From NCBI GenBank assembly GCA_044375415.1, contig JBILMS010000001.1, forward strand, positions 62,001-126,000: DNA of 64,000 nucleotides, given 5' to 3'. The first letter of the stretch is position 1. Each line of letters begins with the position of its first letter. Positions 17,787-26,929 of the stretch are shown here, piece after piece. This DNA comes from JAWXBG01 sp044375415 (lineage in GTDB: Bacteria > Bacteroidota > Bacteroidia > Flavobacteriales_D > Sanyastnellaceae). Position numbers and translations under genes: made by a program. The notes beneath the pieces are model-generated. The model was given only the letters and a program-made list of their open reading frames with translations, was not told the DNA's origin and did not search any database.

Positions 17787-18167
17787 ATGCGAACCGCACT
17801 AATTCTTTGCCTTATCGTTATAAACTCCGCGTTTGTCTTCGGACAAAACGCGGAGTTTTCTTTTTCTGAACGGATTAAAAAACTTGATCCGGTAAACGAG
17901 GGAACACCCGTACTTTTCTCATACGAATTTACCAATACCGGAACCGAGCCACTCATCATCTCAGAATATGATGTGGAGTGCACATGCACCAAAGTGGTTT
18001 TCCCCCAAGAACCTGTCCTTCCTGGTGCCAAAGGAATTATCAAAGTCGATTTCGATTCGACCGGAAAGGAAGGATGGCAATACAGGAAGATTTATCTCAT
18101 TGCCAATACCAAAGATCAAATCGAGGAAGTCGAGTTCAGAATTAAAATAAATTCTGTGAACCACTGA
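17787..18167 (+). CDS. DUF1573-like secreted protein (copy 3)
   Basis: 126 aa, only 14 bp after copy 2. Signal peptide MRTALILCLIVINSAFVFGQ. The domain is more divergent: FSYEFTNTGTEPLIISEYDV followed by ECTCTKVVFPQEPVLPGAKG, keeping the CxC pair but losing the CxxCGC pattern of copies 1 and 2. The signal-peptide codons contain a terminator-like hairpin (17822-17865), which could lower its expression relative to copy 2. Confidence 0.8.
   Translation: MRTALILCLIVINSAFVFGQNAEFSFSERIKKLDPVNEGTPVLFSYEFTNTGTEPLIISEYDVECTCTKVVFPQEPVLPGAKGIIKVDFDSTGKEGWQYRKIYLIANTKDQIEEVEFRIKINSVNH
17822..17865 (+). terminator. Terminator-like hairpin inside the start of DUF1573 copy 3
   Basis: The left arm AAACTCCGCGTTTGTC (17822-17837) pairs with a right arm at 17842-17858 with one bulged base around a TTCG tetraloop closed by C-G, followed by TCTTTTT. 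It lies 50 nt after the stop of copy 2 and within codons ~12-27 of copy 3. All the parts of an intrinsic terminator are present; leaky termination between copies 2 and 3 is inferred. Confidence 0.65.
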
Positions 18168-18199
18168 TCTTTTTATCCTTCTTTTATTCCTTTTTTATC

Positions 18200-18266
18200 G
18201 TACTACACTTCATCTCTTAGTTGTGGTGTTGTTTTTTTGAACGCAAATAGGTGTTGAATGTAGTAC
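18200..18266. repeat. Inverted repeat in the leader of the SIMPL-like gene
   Basis: GTACTACACTTCA (18200-18212) and TGAATGTAGTAC (18255-18266) are complementary over 12 bp with one bulged C, enclosing ~42 nt. It occupies most of the 99-nt gap before the gene at 18294. Could be a leader structure or paired operator half-sites. Confidence 0.4.
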
Positions 18267-18293
18267 TTGGTCAATCAATCAAAAATGACCAAC

Positions 18294-19292
18294 ATGAAAA
18301 AAATTCTATGCATACTTCTTATGCTATCCACCTTTACAAGCGGCAAAGCTCAAATTGCGGGAAACATTCTATACTCGGAAGGAACAAGTAATATCGGAGC
18401 ACACGCCGGAGTTCCTCAAATAATTCAACAAAAAGCATACTTCAACAATCCCAATGAAATTGTAATGGAAGTGAATGCCATGTACAATGCCGTTGCGAAT
18501 AGTTATTTGGCCATTTTTCATCTTGCGCAAGTCGGGAATACAGCTCGTGAAGCCGACTCCTTGATGAATAGCAGGATATCACTGTTCAAAAAAGCGATGT
18601 CTACACTTAAAATGAAAGATGACGATTTTGTGGTTGACATGTTAAGTATGCTCCCGGTTTATGAAATCGAGGTGGCTAAAAAAGCCTTTTCAAAAACATA
18701 CACCGAGGTACCTGCAGGTTTTGAAATTCAGAAAAACTTGCACATTCATTTTTATAATACGCAAGACCTGGATAAGATAATCACTGCGGCGGCTATGAAC
18801 GAAATCTACGACTTGATTAAAGTGGAGTACTTTGTCCAAAATCAAGATTTGATTTATGATACGCTTAGAAAAACCGCTTCGGCACTAATCCAGAAAAGAA
18901 TAAAACAGTATCAAGATTTGGGAGTAGCCATGGAAGGACAGTGGACCCTTGCTGCAGATCAAACCGGTGTTTATTTCCCTTTAGATCGGTATACTTCGTA
19001 CACATCCAATGCCGTTATCTCATTGGAAGCTGCCAAAAAGAAAGGAGCGGTAACTCAAATGAAAAGGCCCACCTCCTTTTACTACAACAAAATTCCATAC
19101 ACAGGATATGACATTGTTGTAAATCCTGAAATGGTGGAGCCTGCCGTTCAATACACGTATAATATTCAGGTGAAGTTTGTCATGGAAAAAAAACCTCTAG
19201 CCCCCAAAGAACCCATTAAAGAAATAAAAACAGAATTCAAATACATCATGGTAACTCCACAAGGGGAGATAAAAGAACTTCCAACAAAATAG
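18294..19292 (+). CDS. Secreted SIMPL (DUF541)-like protein
   Basis: 332 aa from the ATG at 18294; another in-frame ATG at 18285 adds three residues (MTN) and the frame is open from a TTG at 18267. MKKILCILLMLSTFTSGKAQ is a signal peptide. Residues ~35-245 follow the SIMPL layout: VMEVNAMYNAVANSYLAIF, KMKDDDFVVDMLSMLPVYEI, YTEVPAGFEIQKNLHIHFY, DLDKIITAA, then helices and GVAMEGQW. SIMPL proteins are periplasmic or secreted with varied, mostly unknown roles. A basic Lys/Pro/Glu tail follows. Family call is by pattern only. Confidence 0.6.
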   Translation: MKKILCILLMLSTFTSGKAQIAGNILYSEGTSNIGAHAGVPQIIQQKAYFNNPNEIVMEVNAMYNAVANSYLAIFHLAQVGNTAREADSLMNSRISLFKKAMSTLKMKDDDFVVDMLSMLPVYEIEVAKKAFSKTYTEVPAGFEIQKNLHIHFYNTQDLDKIITAAAMNEIYDLIKVEYFVQNQDLIYDTLRKTASALIQKRIKQYQDLGVAMEGQWTLAADQTGVYFPLDRYTSYTSNAVISLEAAKKKGAVTQMKRPTSFYYNKIPYTGYDIVVNPEMVEPAVQYTYNIQVKFVMEKKPLAPKEPIKEIKTEFKYIMVTPQGEIKELPTK

Positions 19293-19311
19293 AATTGAGA
19301 TAGTAGAAATG

Positions 19312-19341
19312 ACAAGGGCTGCTCAAATGAGCAGCCCTTGT
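19312..19341. terminator. Bidirectional terminator between convergent genes
   Basis: A stem of 13 bp, ACAAGGGCTGCTC with GAGCAGCCCTTGT, around a 4-nt loop AAAT. It lies between the SIMPL-like gene (ends 19292) and the T9SS hydrolase-fold gene (ends 19362), serving both strands. Confidence 0.8.
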
Positions 19342-19361
19342 TGTATCCACTAATAAGATAA

Positions 19362-21377
19362 TTATTCCACGATCAAACGTGAAACGGCGTTTCCGCTTGC
19401 AGTTTTCACTTCAACCGAATAAACACCTTTTGCCAATGCACCTGCGTTGAACTGGAGATTGGTAGTATTCACTTGTTCATTCGATAATACTAGTTCACCC
19501 ATAAGGTTGTAAACACGTATTGTCTCAATTTCCTGACTGCTGGTAATGGTGAAATTCCCTGAAGTTGGATTAGGATAAACAGACAATGTAGTTTTTTCCA
19601 TTTCGTTAATGTTCACAAAGACTTGTGTTACTTCGATACAGAAATCACCGGTGGTATTGTCGCCTCCGAAATCAAGATAATTGAAACCATCTACAAGAAT
19701 GAAATAGGTTTCGCCATCATCTGTATCAAGGTTCACTCCTGACCAATAGTTGCCATTATCGAAATCTATATCATCATTACATGCTACGGGAACTAGGTTT
19801 CCGCAATTGTCACCTGTATAAATTGCCATCTGTGTATCAGAATTTTCGAATACTGCCTCGCCATTGCAATCACTAGTTTCGATATTGAACCACTCTCCGT
19901 TTCCTTCGAATGTAAACCAAACTGTATTGTCGACTTGGTAATCAAGGCCGGCCTCTGCATCTGTATCAATCCAGCAACCATCAACACCTTCTACATCTTC
20001 TGTACCGGTTGCATCCGTATTTGTAAACTGACTAGAAACGATGGTTTGATTTAATGCGCCATCGAAAAGATTGTTTACATCAAATGCGCCATCACACATG
20101 TCATTTTCAGGACCAACTAGTTCGCATGGGTTGTTTGGTAGATTTAATGCACAAGCCATTCTTGGAGCTGCATACCACTGAATAGAATCGCAATAAGCGC
20201 GTCCTTTTTCAGGAGTCATGTCCGGATTTGTAGCAAGACCGTTTGCGTTGTTGGGGTTGGTATCGGCCCACCACTCCCAAGGTGCTGAATCCGCTTCTGA
20301 ACCTGCCGGACGAATTAATGGATACAGACCATAGAAACCATCGTTGTTGAGGTTAGCTGCGTCTGTATACTCTTGACCGGGTGCCCAGTTTTCTGCCATT
20401 TGGAAAACTTCATTGTTTCCGAAAGCATTTGCTGCAGATTGAACAGAGTAACTTCCACTCACTTCTACTACGGGCAGATTTACTACAGGTACGATTACGA
20501 TACCATCTCCATATGGAGCAAAAGGATCGGCCGGAGTGTGGAATGAAATCATTGGGATAGAACCATCTTCAAGCCATGAGATATCACCCATTGCGCCACC
20601 CATATTTATTGCAACATTAAAATCTGAGGAATAACCTAGGTGATTTGGATAACACAACGTATCGCCGTCGAGAGGATTAACTCCATATGACGTTCCATAA
20701 ATATCTCCATTCACTTGTTCGATTACCATTGGGATTGGAACACCTTGAGGTTCCCAAATAAATTTGTCTACAGTAGCGATGTCCTCAATATAATTGTTGA
20801 TGGTAGATGCGGCGAAAGCGATGTAACCGCCCGTTCCTTGACCCCACACAGCAATTTTATTTGGATCGATTCCATATGGATCGCTTTCCTCTGCAACTGA
20901 TTTACGGAAGAAACGAACTGCTGTGCGACAGTCTTGAACACCTCTATAAGCTGCATTGATTAGCGTATAAACACGTTCGTCTTGTGTCGGTGCAATTGGA
21001 TTCCAACCTAAACGATAGTCGCAAGAAGCTACTACATATCCCATGCGGGCAAAACGAGTGCAAAGTTCTACGACAGATGAATCGGTGCGCAAACCTCCCG
21101 TACCACCGTTTTGAGGATGCGGGATAAAGTTTCCGGTGTGGAAATAAAGAATCAAAGGACGCTCTGTTTCAGTGTCGCCGACAGGTTCGTACACGTCCAA
21201 GAGAAGGTTTTCAGGGATAGCCTCTCCAAAAAATTGGTAAGCGATCACAGTTGCGTTCGTTCCATACTGTATGCCCGAAGTCACTTCGACCTCATCAAAA
21301 ATTTCCTCCAGATATCTTTGTGCAAATACGCTTGTACACAGAGATAGGACGAAAAACAGGGTAAAGATTTTTTTCAT
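19362..21377 (-). CDS. Secreted alpha/beta-hydrolase-fold protein with T9SS type A domain
   Basis: 671 aa from the ATG at 21377 (MKKIFTLFFVLSLCTSVFAQ is a signal peptide; ten extra upstream codons are open). Residues ~45-370 have the esterase layout: LLLDVYEPVGD, PLILYFHTGNF, GYVVASCDYRLGW, AAYRGVQDCRTAVRFFR, IDPNKIAVWGQGTGGYIA. The expected GxSxG nucleophile elbow reads GQGTGG, with Thr where Ser is usual. A beta-sandwich (about 430-590) precedes the T9SS domain (LSVYPNPTSGNFTIT ... GVYSVEVKTASG). Exported to the surface; substrate unknown, and activity uncertain given the Thr. Confidence 0.82.
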   Translation of the reverse strand: MKKIFTLFFVLSLCTSVFAQRYLEEIFDEVEVTSGIQYGTNATVIAYQFFGEAIPENLLLDVYEPVGDTETERPLILYFHTGNFIPHPQNGGTGGLRTDSSVVELCTRFARMGYVVASCDYRLGWNPIAPTQDERVYTLINAAYRGVQDCRTAVRFFRKSVAEESDPYGIDPNKIAVWGQGTGGYIAFAASTINNYIEDIATVDKFIWEPQGVPIPMVIEQVNGDIYGTSYGVNPLDGDTLCYPNHLGYSSDFNVAINMGGAMGDISWLEDGSIPMISFHTPADPFAPYGDGIVIVPVVNLPVVEVSGSYSVQSAANAFGNNEVFQMAENWAPGQEYTDAANLNNDGFYGLYPLIRPAGSEADSAPWEWWADTNPNNANGLATNPDMTPEKGRAYCDSIQWYAAPRMACALNLPNNPCELVGPENDMCDGAFDVNNLFDGALNQTIVSSQFTNTDATGTEDVEGVDGCWIDTDAEAGLDYQVDNTVWFTFEGNGEWFNIETSDCNGEAVFENSDTQMAIYTGDNCGNLVPVACNDDIDFDNGNYWSGVNLDTDDGETYFILVDGFNYLDFGGDNTTGDFCIEVTQVFVNINEMEKTTLSVYPNPTSGNFTITSSQEIETIRVYNLMGELVLSNEQVNTTNLQFNAGALAKGVYSVEVKTASGNAVSRLIVE

Positions 21378-21404
21378 TTGTGGGAATTGTTTTATTTCTT
21401 CAAA

Positions 21405-21412
21405 CAAATTTA
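21405..21412 (-). promoter_or_regulatory. -7 box for the 21377 gene
   Basis: TAAATTTG on the minus strand (CAAATTTA on plus), an exact TAnnTTTG match 27 nt before the ATG at 21377; supports that start. Confidence 0.45.
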
Positions 21413-21528
21413 AGAAAGATCTACATCGAATTTCGAGCCTTTCTCATGTTTTTTTCCCAGTATTCCGTTCACAATTCGAAACTCAATCCGGTATAAAAAG
21501 CAATAACAGCTGCCAAAAGTTAACTTTC

Positions 21529-24357
21529 TTACTCTCCGGCGATATCGTATACTAGAGAAATAAATGCCAATCGACCTATCTGGGGACCGCCGTAGGTTTG
21601 AATTTGCATTTTATTAAATAGGTTCGAACAACCCAGTTTCACATTCGTATTTATTTTGCTGATGGTCATGTTAATTTGAGCATCCACCAGGTCATAGGTT
21701 GGAACGAATCCCGTAAATTGCGGAGAACCTTCAAACAGGAAACCTTGAATCCATTTATAGTTTACATTAAATCCCCACGTATTTGCAGAATTATCAGAAA
21801 TTTTCATGTCACGTGCCGATAAACTGACATTGTATTTGTTTTTCGGGGTGTTAAAAGCAGGAATAATTGGGTCTGATTCATCAGATTTCAGCAGTTCATT
21901 CCAAGAGTAATTCGCACCTGCCACGAAATATTTTCCCAGATAATAATTTAGACCGATGGCTATGCCCTGCGTAAGAACCGTGTTCTTTGAATTGGCGGAA
22001 TACCTATATACCTGAACATCTTGGAGCAAGGCAAGTTCGTCGTCCAATTCCACATTTAATCCAATGTTGAAACCAATAAAGTTTTTATAAGAACTAAAAT
22101 AGTAGCCACAATCGATATACAATTTATCACTAAGGCTTGCACGATATCCCAGTTCAATAGTTTGCACCTCCTCCGGTTGAATTGGATCTATATTGAAATA
22201 CCTGAGAGTATCAGGATCCAATGATCCCCGATAATCGAAGAAAGACTCTACGGTTACCAAACTGTCGAATCCTTGCAGGTTGCCACTAAGGATAGCGGGG
22301 CCGACATTAAGAAATAAATATTGATCAGCCAAAGTTGGATTTCTCAAGGCTGAGGAAAAAGAAACGCGTGCGTAATGATTTTTTTTCGGGCTGTAAACAA
22401 TAGAAGCCGCAGGGGTAAAAATTCGATTGAAATTTTCATTTTTATCCGTTCGGATAGTTACAGTAGCAATCAATTTATCCTCCAGAAATTTTTTCTCCAA
22501 TCCGGCATATATTCCGTATTCGCTATTCTTTATGCGCGTTCCAGCAGTATCGCTAAAAATAGTCCCATCTGAATTAGGTCGATAAAGCCTACCACTGGCC
22601 CCGAGGCGGATGTCATCGAAATAAGAAGACACGAATCGATATTCCGCTTGCCCGTGATACAAGGCGGATTTATCGTAAAATCGGGTCCCCCCTTCGCCTT
22701 CGTTATTTTTTAATTTCGTTAGACTATTAAATTGTGAATTAAACTCATCGGATCCCGGCGCAAAAAATCCTAATGAAGAAACGCCCGGCAAATTTGCATT
22801 GCCATTATTCGTCCAATTCTCTGCCATGGAATGCCAAGCGAATAAAGAATCCAAATTATTCGCTGTCCACACGGCGAGAGAATCGTAGTTATATGGCAGG
22901 TAAAAAGTGTTTGGATTTCCGTCCCAATCAGGATTTAATTCCAGTCCCGGATAACCTGTACCGTCAATGAGAGGATCAATACTATCATTCCAATATCTCA
23001 GGTACACCTTTGCCCAATTTTCATCAGTTCTTGCATTTTCCTGCAACTTTAGAGCTGTAGCATATGGGTCATAACTTTTTCCGGCATCTTCACGCGTCGA
23101 ATAAAGTCGGATAAAAAATTTGTCCTTCTTTCGATATTCAACTCTATTTTGTATGAAAAATATATCCTTTAAACTAAAGCGATTGTCTCCCTGATACACC
23201 GTGGTTCCGTTACCGATGTTTGTAGCAAAAATCAATTCAGGAGAGTCATATTCCTGTTCAGGTTTTACACGAATATGAATAGCTCCGTTTGCTTTCAAGT
23301 TTTTTGTTTCGTAGTTGACCAAATCTTCTTCTTTATAACCGGTGCGATAAAATGTGCCGATTCCTCTGTACGTCCAAGGTTGAGATTCCGAAAAATCATT
23401 CGCAGGAAAATACTCGTCTCCATAAATATTGACCGCATCAAATCTTCCGGGATTTCCTTCGCCATCATCCGAACCATAGATAGGCCCGTAGTTTGTGGCT
23501 TCCCAATCATAAGCTTGTAGTAAAAGGAAATTCAATTTATACGCCACCACATCTTGACCCTTTTCATTTTTAAGAGCTTCGGCAAAACGAAAACTGTTTT
23601 CAAACAATCGTCTTTCACCCATTTTGAACGAGTATTGAAAGCCCGGGAAAATAAATGGGTTTTTAGATTCCATATTTATCACCCCGTTGAACGCCCCCGG
23701 ACCATAAAATGCAGAGCTGGCACCGGCAATAATGTCAACACTTTTCACATCTAAATCAGGACTTCCTAAAAAATTTCCAAGCGAAAAATTCAACCCCGGA
23801 GATTGATTGTCTACACCATCAATTAATTGCAAGGTTCTTACCGGTGAAGTGCTATTAAACCCTCTAGTATTTATGACTCGAAACCCTAAACTCGCAGAGG
23901 TCATATCTACCCCTTTCATATTGCCCAAACTTTCGTAGAAACTCGCACTACTTGCGTCTTTGATGGCGAGTTGATCCATTGTTTCAACGCTTAGAGGATT
24001 CTGCTTTTGCTTCTCGGTGATCCGGGTTCCTACAATATCAACCACTTTAAATGTCTTCGTTGATTCTACCATTTCAATCACTATTCTTTCCTTGGTGTTC
24101 ACGACTTCTTCAAGATCATTGTACCCCACATATCTCACCAATAAGGTAATCGGAAGTTTTTCTACTTCAAGTTTAAACTCTCCATCAAAATCTGTTGCGG
24201 TGCCGATGGTAGTTCCCTTAACACCAACCACGGCAGCTATTAGAGGTTCACCCGAACGAGAGTCGACAATTGAACCTCGAATGGTGACTTGCGAAAAACA
24301 GGTAGCGCTGATGCAACATGGAAAAAGAATGCATAAAAGTCTTTGGATGGCCGACAT
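21529..24357 (-). CDS. TonB-dependent outer-membrane receptor with CarboxypepD-like N-terminal domain
   Basis: 942 aa. Signal peptide (MSAIQRLLCILFPCCISATCFS), a carboxypeptidase-regulatory-like domain at ~23-110 (GSIVDSRSGEPLIAAVVGVKGT), a plug (~120-235; MDQLAIKDASSASFYESLGN, INTRGFNSTSPVRTLQLIDG, IAGASSAFYGPGAFNGVIN) and a beta-barrel ending in a C-terminal strand RLAFISLVYDIAGE. Such receptors import large ligands using TonB energy. No SusD partner or linked degradation genes are present, so the ligand cannot be named. Confidence 0.9.
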   Translation of the reverse strand: MSAIQRLLCILFPCCISATCFSQVTIRGSIVDSRSGEPLIAAVVGVKGTTIGTATDFDGEFKLEVEKLPITLLVRYVGYNDLEEVVNTKERIVIEMVESTKTFKVVDIVGTRITEKQKQNPLSVETMDQLAIKDASSASFYESLGNMKGVDMTSASLGFRVINTRGFNSTSPVRTLQLIDGVDNQSPGLNFSLGNFLGSPDLDVKSVDIIAGASSAFYGPGAFNGVINMESKNPFIFPGFQYSFKMGERRLFENSFRFAEALKNEKGQDVVAYKLNFLLLQAYDWEATNYGPIYGSDDGEGNPGRFDAVNIYGDEYFPANDFSESQPWTYRGIGTFYRTGYKEEDLVNYETKNLKANGAIHIRVKPEQEYDSPELIFATNIGNGTTVYQGDNRFSLKDIFFIQNRVEYRKKDKFFIRLYSTREDAGKSYDPYATALKLQENARTDENWAKVYLRYWNDSIDPLIDGTGYPGLELNPDWDGNPNTFYLPYNYDSLAVWTANNLDSLFAWHSMAENWTNNGNANLPGVSSLGFFAPGSDEFNSQFNSLTKLKNNEGEGGTRFYDKSALYHGQAEYRFVSSYFDDIRLGASGRLYRPNSDGTIFSDTAGTRIKNSEYGIYAGLEKKFLEDKLIATVTIRTDKNENFNRIFTPAASIVYSPKKNHYARVSFSSALRNPTLADQYLFLNVGPAILSGNLQGFDSLVTVESFFDYRGSLDPDTLRYFNIDPIQPEEVQTIELGYRASLSDKLYIDCGYYFSSYKNFIGFNIGLNVELDDELALLQDVQVYRYSANSKNTVLTQGIAIGLNYYLGKYFVAGANYSWNELLKSDESDPIIPAFNTPKNKYNVSLSARDMKISDNSANTWGFNVNYKWIQGFLFEGSPQFTGFVPTYDLVDAQINMTISKINTNVKLGCSNLFNKMQIQTYGGPQIGRLAFISLVYDIAGE

Positions 24358-24460
24358 ATACTTTAATAAGGTTCTTGCTAAGATAGTACGAATCCAACAC
24401 CCACACCAAAGAATTTTTCTCGGTTAAAAAATGAAAGAGAGGGGATCAGTACACGAAGTA

Positions 24461-26866
24461 TTACAGCGCCGGAAATTGAGACGGTTTTGCTTCGCTCATA
24501 ATTGAGTAAACTGCTTCAAAAATATCTTCGGCATTCGGTTTACTGAAGTAGTCTCCATCTGTACCATATGCAGGCAAATGAGCCTTTGCGGACAAGGTAG
24601 TCGGAGCACTATCCAAGTACTCGAAAATTCCTTGTCGGTTGAGTACTTCATCTAATAGGTAGGCTGAAGTACCTCCGGGCACATCTTCATCTACGATTAT
24701 TAACCGATTTGTACGCTTCACCGATTCCAGACAAATTTTAGGTAAGTCGAATGGCAACAAAGTTCTTGCATCTATAATTTCTACTGATATGCCAGCTTCG
24801 TGCAATTGTTCTGCAACGGAAGCGCAAATTGTGAGTGTAGATCCGTACGACAAGAGTGTAATGTCGGTACCGCTTCGAATTATCTCAGGAATACCCAAGG
24901 GAACAGTAAATTCTCCGAGGTTCGAGGGCATTGCTTCTTTACTTCTATAACCGTTTAGGCATTCGACTACAATAGCCGGATCATCCGATTTCAGAAGAGT
25001 ATTATACATACCCGCAGCTTGGGTCATATTTCGAGGAACACATACATACATTCCTCTCACCGAGTGAATGATTGAGGCCATTGGAGAGCCACTGTGCCAA
25101 ATACCCTCCAGTCGATGTCCGCGAGTAGAGATGATGGCAGGGGCCTTTTGACCACCGCTTGTACGGTAATGGACGGAAGCGAGATCGTCTCTCAAGATTT
25201 GCAAAGCGTAAAAAATATAATCGAGGTACTGTATTTCGGCCACAGGTCGGAGGCCGCGCATCGATAGTCCGATTGCTTGACCGGCTATGGTTGCTTCGCG
25301 AATTCCGGTGTCGCAAACGCGCAACTCACCGTACTTTTCTTGCAGTCCTTCGTAGGTTTGATTCACCCCGCCGATTTTACCGACATCCTCACCAAAAATG
25401 AGTACTTCGGGGCGTTCCGACAATATTTTATCCCAATTATCTCGGATCACAATTCTCCCATCTACTTGTTCAGGAGCGGATGAATACTCGGCAGGAACTT
25501 CTTTTACGCTGAGGGCGCTAGATTTTCCTTCACTGTATAAATGTGAACTATATCGCTTTTGAATTGAAGAAGATTTGTTGATCAACCATTGTTTAACCAA
25601 TGAGTTTTCACTTCCTCTTAAAACGCGCAATGCAGTTCGAGCAGCTTTAAAAATGTCCTTTCTTATCGGTTCGCTTTCTGACGTTAGAGTCGCAAGAATG
25701 GTCTTTAAATCTTCGCTTTTATCTGAGGATGCGATGGTGTTCTTTAATAGTTCAACCACTTCATTTAAATCGCGGGTAATGTCGTCTCTAAAAGCAGCCC
25801 ATGCCTTTTTCTGCTCACTCCGAACATACGTTTTCGATTCTTCGCGTATTGCATTTAGTTCCTTTTCCGAAGCAGCACCCTCGAGTATGATAAACTTTTT
25901 GAGTTGCTCAATACAGTCATATTCATCATACCATTTGAGAAGATCTTTGCTTTTGTATCGTTCGTGAGAACCGCTTGTACTGTGGCCTTGCGGCTGTGTA
26001 AGTTCGTTGATATGCACCAATGCCGGAGCATGATTCTCTCTGCAATATGTCACAGCCTTTTCGTAGGTCATGAGCAATTCCGGATAGTTCCAACCTTTGG
26101 CTTTAAATATTTTTAAGCCTTTCATGGTACCGGTCGCTTCAAGTCCGGCAAGAGCTTGTGAAATACTTTCCTTCGCTGTTTGGTATTTTATGGGAACGGA
26201 AATTCCCCATCCATTATCCCAAACAGACATACAAAGAGGAACCTGCATTACACAAGCTGCATTCATTGTTTCCCAAAACAATCCTTCGGAAGTTGAAGAG
26301 TCGCCAATGGTTCCAAAAGCAACTTCATTTCCTTTGTTGCTGAAGTGCGTCCAGGAATGTAAATCCGAATTATTCTTAAAGTACTGTGAAGCTTGCGCCA
26401 ATCCGAGAAGTCGAGGCATTTGTCCGGCGGTTGGACTGATATCGCCGGACGAGTTTTTTTGCTCGGAAAGGTTTTTCCAAGAACCATCTTCATTCACAAA
26501 TCGAGTGGCATAGTGACCGCCCATTTGTCTTCCGCCACTGCTTGGTTCTGCACTGACATCGGTATGAGCATACAATGCAGCAAAGTATTGCTGAACCGTT
26601 AGTTGACCAATCGACATCATAAATGTTTGATCGCGATAATAACCACTTCTCCAATCGCCTGCTTTAAACTGACGAGCCCAGGCTATTTGAGCCAGTTCTT
26701 TACCATCTCCAAAAATCCCAAATTTGGCTTTACCTGTGAGCACTTCTTTTCTGCCGAGTAAAGAAGTTTCACGGCTGATGCAGGCCAATCGATAATCGTC
26801 GAGCATTCTTTCTCGAATTTTTTCTACAGTTAAAATCATATCGGGGCTAGTTGCTGTTTTAGACAT
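24461..26866 (-). CDS. Fused alpha-beta E1 of a 2-oxoacid dehydrogenase (branched-chain type)
   Basis: 801 aa in one chain. Residues ~20-430 are the E1-alpha, thiamine-diphosphate-binding half (YYRDQTFMMSIG, GRQMGGHYA, GDSSTSEGLFWETMNAACVM, VWDNGWGIS); ~460-795 are the E1-beta transketolase half (VLIFGEDVGKIGGVNQTYEG, DTGIREATIAGQAIGLSMRG, STRGHRLEGIWHSGSP, DARTLLPFD, VDEDVPGG). It decarboxylates 2-oxoacids, most likely branched-chain ones, and passes the acyl group to an E2 that is not in the window. The alpha-beta fusion is common in Bacteroidota. Substrate range inferred from family resemblance. Confidence 0.9.
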   Translation of the reverse strand: MSKTATSPDMILTVEKIRERMLDDYRLACISRETSLLGRKEVLTGKAKFGIFGDGKELAQIAWARQFKAGDWRSGYYRDQTFMMSIGQLTVQQYFAALYAHTDVSAEPSSGGRQMGGHYATRFVNEDGSWKNLSEQKNSSGDISPTAGQMPRLLGLAQASQYFKNNSDLHSWTHFSNKGNEVAFGTIGDSSTSEGLFWETMNAACVMQVPLCMSVWDNGWGISVPIKYQTAKESISQALAGLEATGTMKGLKIFKAKGWNYPELLMTYEKAVTYCRENHAPALVHINELTQPQGHSTSGSHERYKSKDLLKWYDEYDCIEQLKKFIILEGAASEKELNAIREESKTYVRSEQKKAWAAFRDDITRDLNEVVELLKNTIASSDKSEDLKTILATLTSESEPIRKDIFKAARTALRVLRGSENSLVKQWLINKSSSIQKRYSSHLYSEGKSSALSVKEVPAEYSSAPEQVDGRIVIRDNWDKILSERPEVLIFGEDVGKIGGVNQTYEGLQEKYGELRVCDTGIREATIAGQAIGLSMRGLRPVAEIQYLDYIFYALQILRDDLASVHYRTSGGQKAPAIISTRGHRLEGIWHSGSPMASIIHSVRGMYVCVPRNMTQAAGMYNTLLKSDDPAIVVECLNGYRSKEAMPSNLGEFTVPLGIPEIIRSGTDITLLSYGSTLTICASVAEQLHEAGISVEIIDARTLLPFDLPKICLESVKRTNRLIIVDEDVPGGTSAYLLDEVLNRQGIFEYLDSAPTTLSAKAHLPAYGTDGDYFSKPNAEDIFEAVYSIMSEAKPSQFPAL

Positions 26867-26929
26867 CTGGAGAATCTTTCAAGTTGCGAAGATAGGATTT
26901 GAAGTGAGCACATGGTAACCTGACATTTC

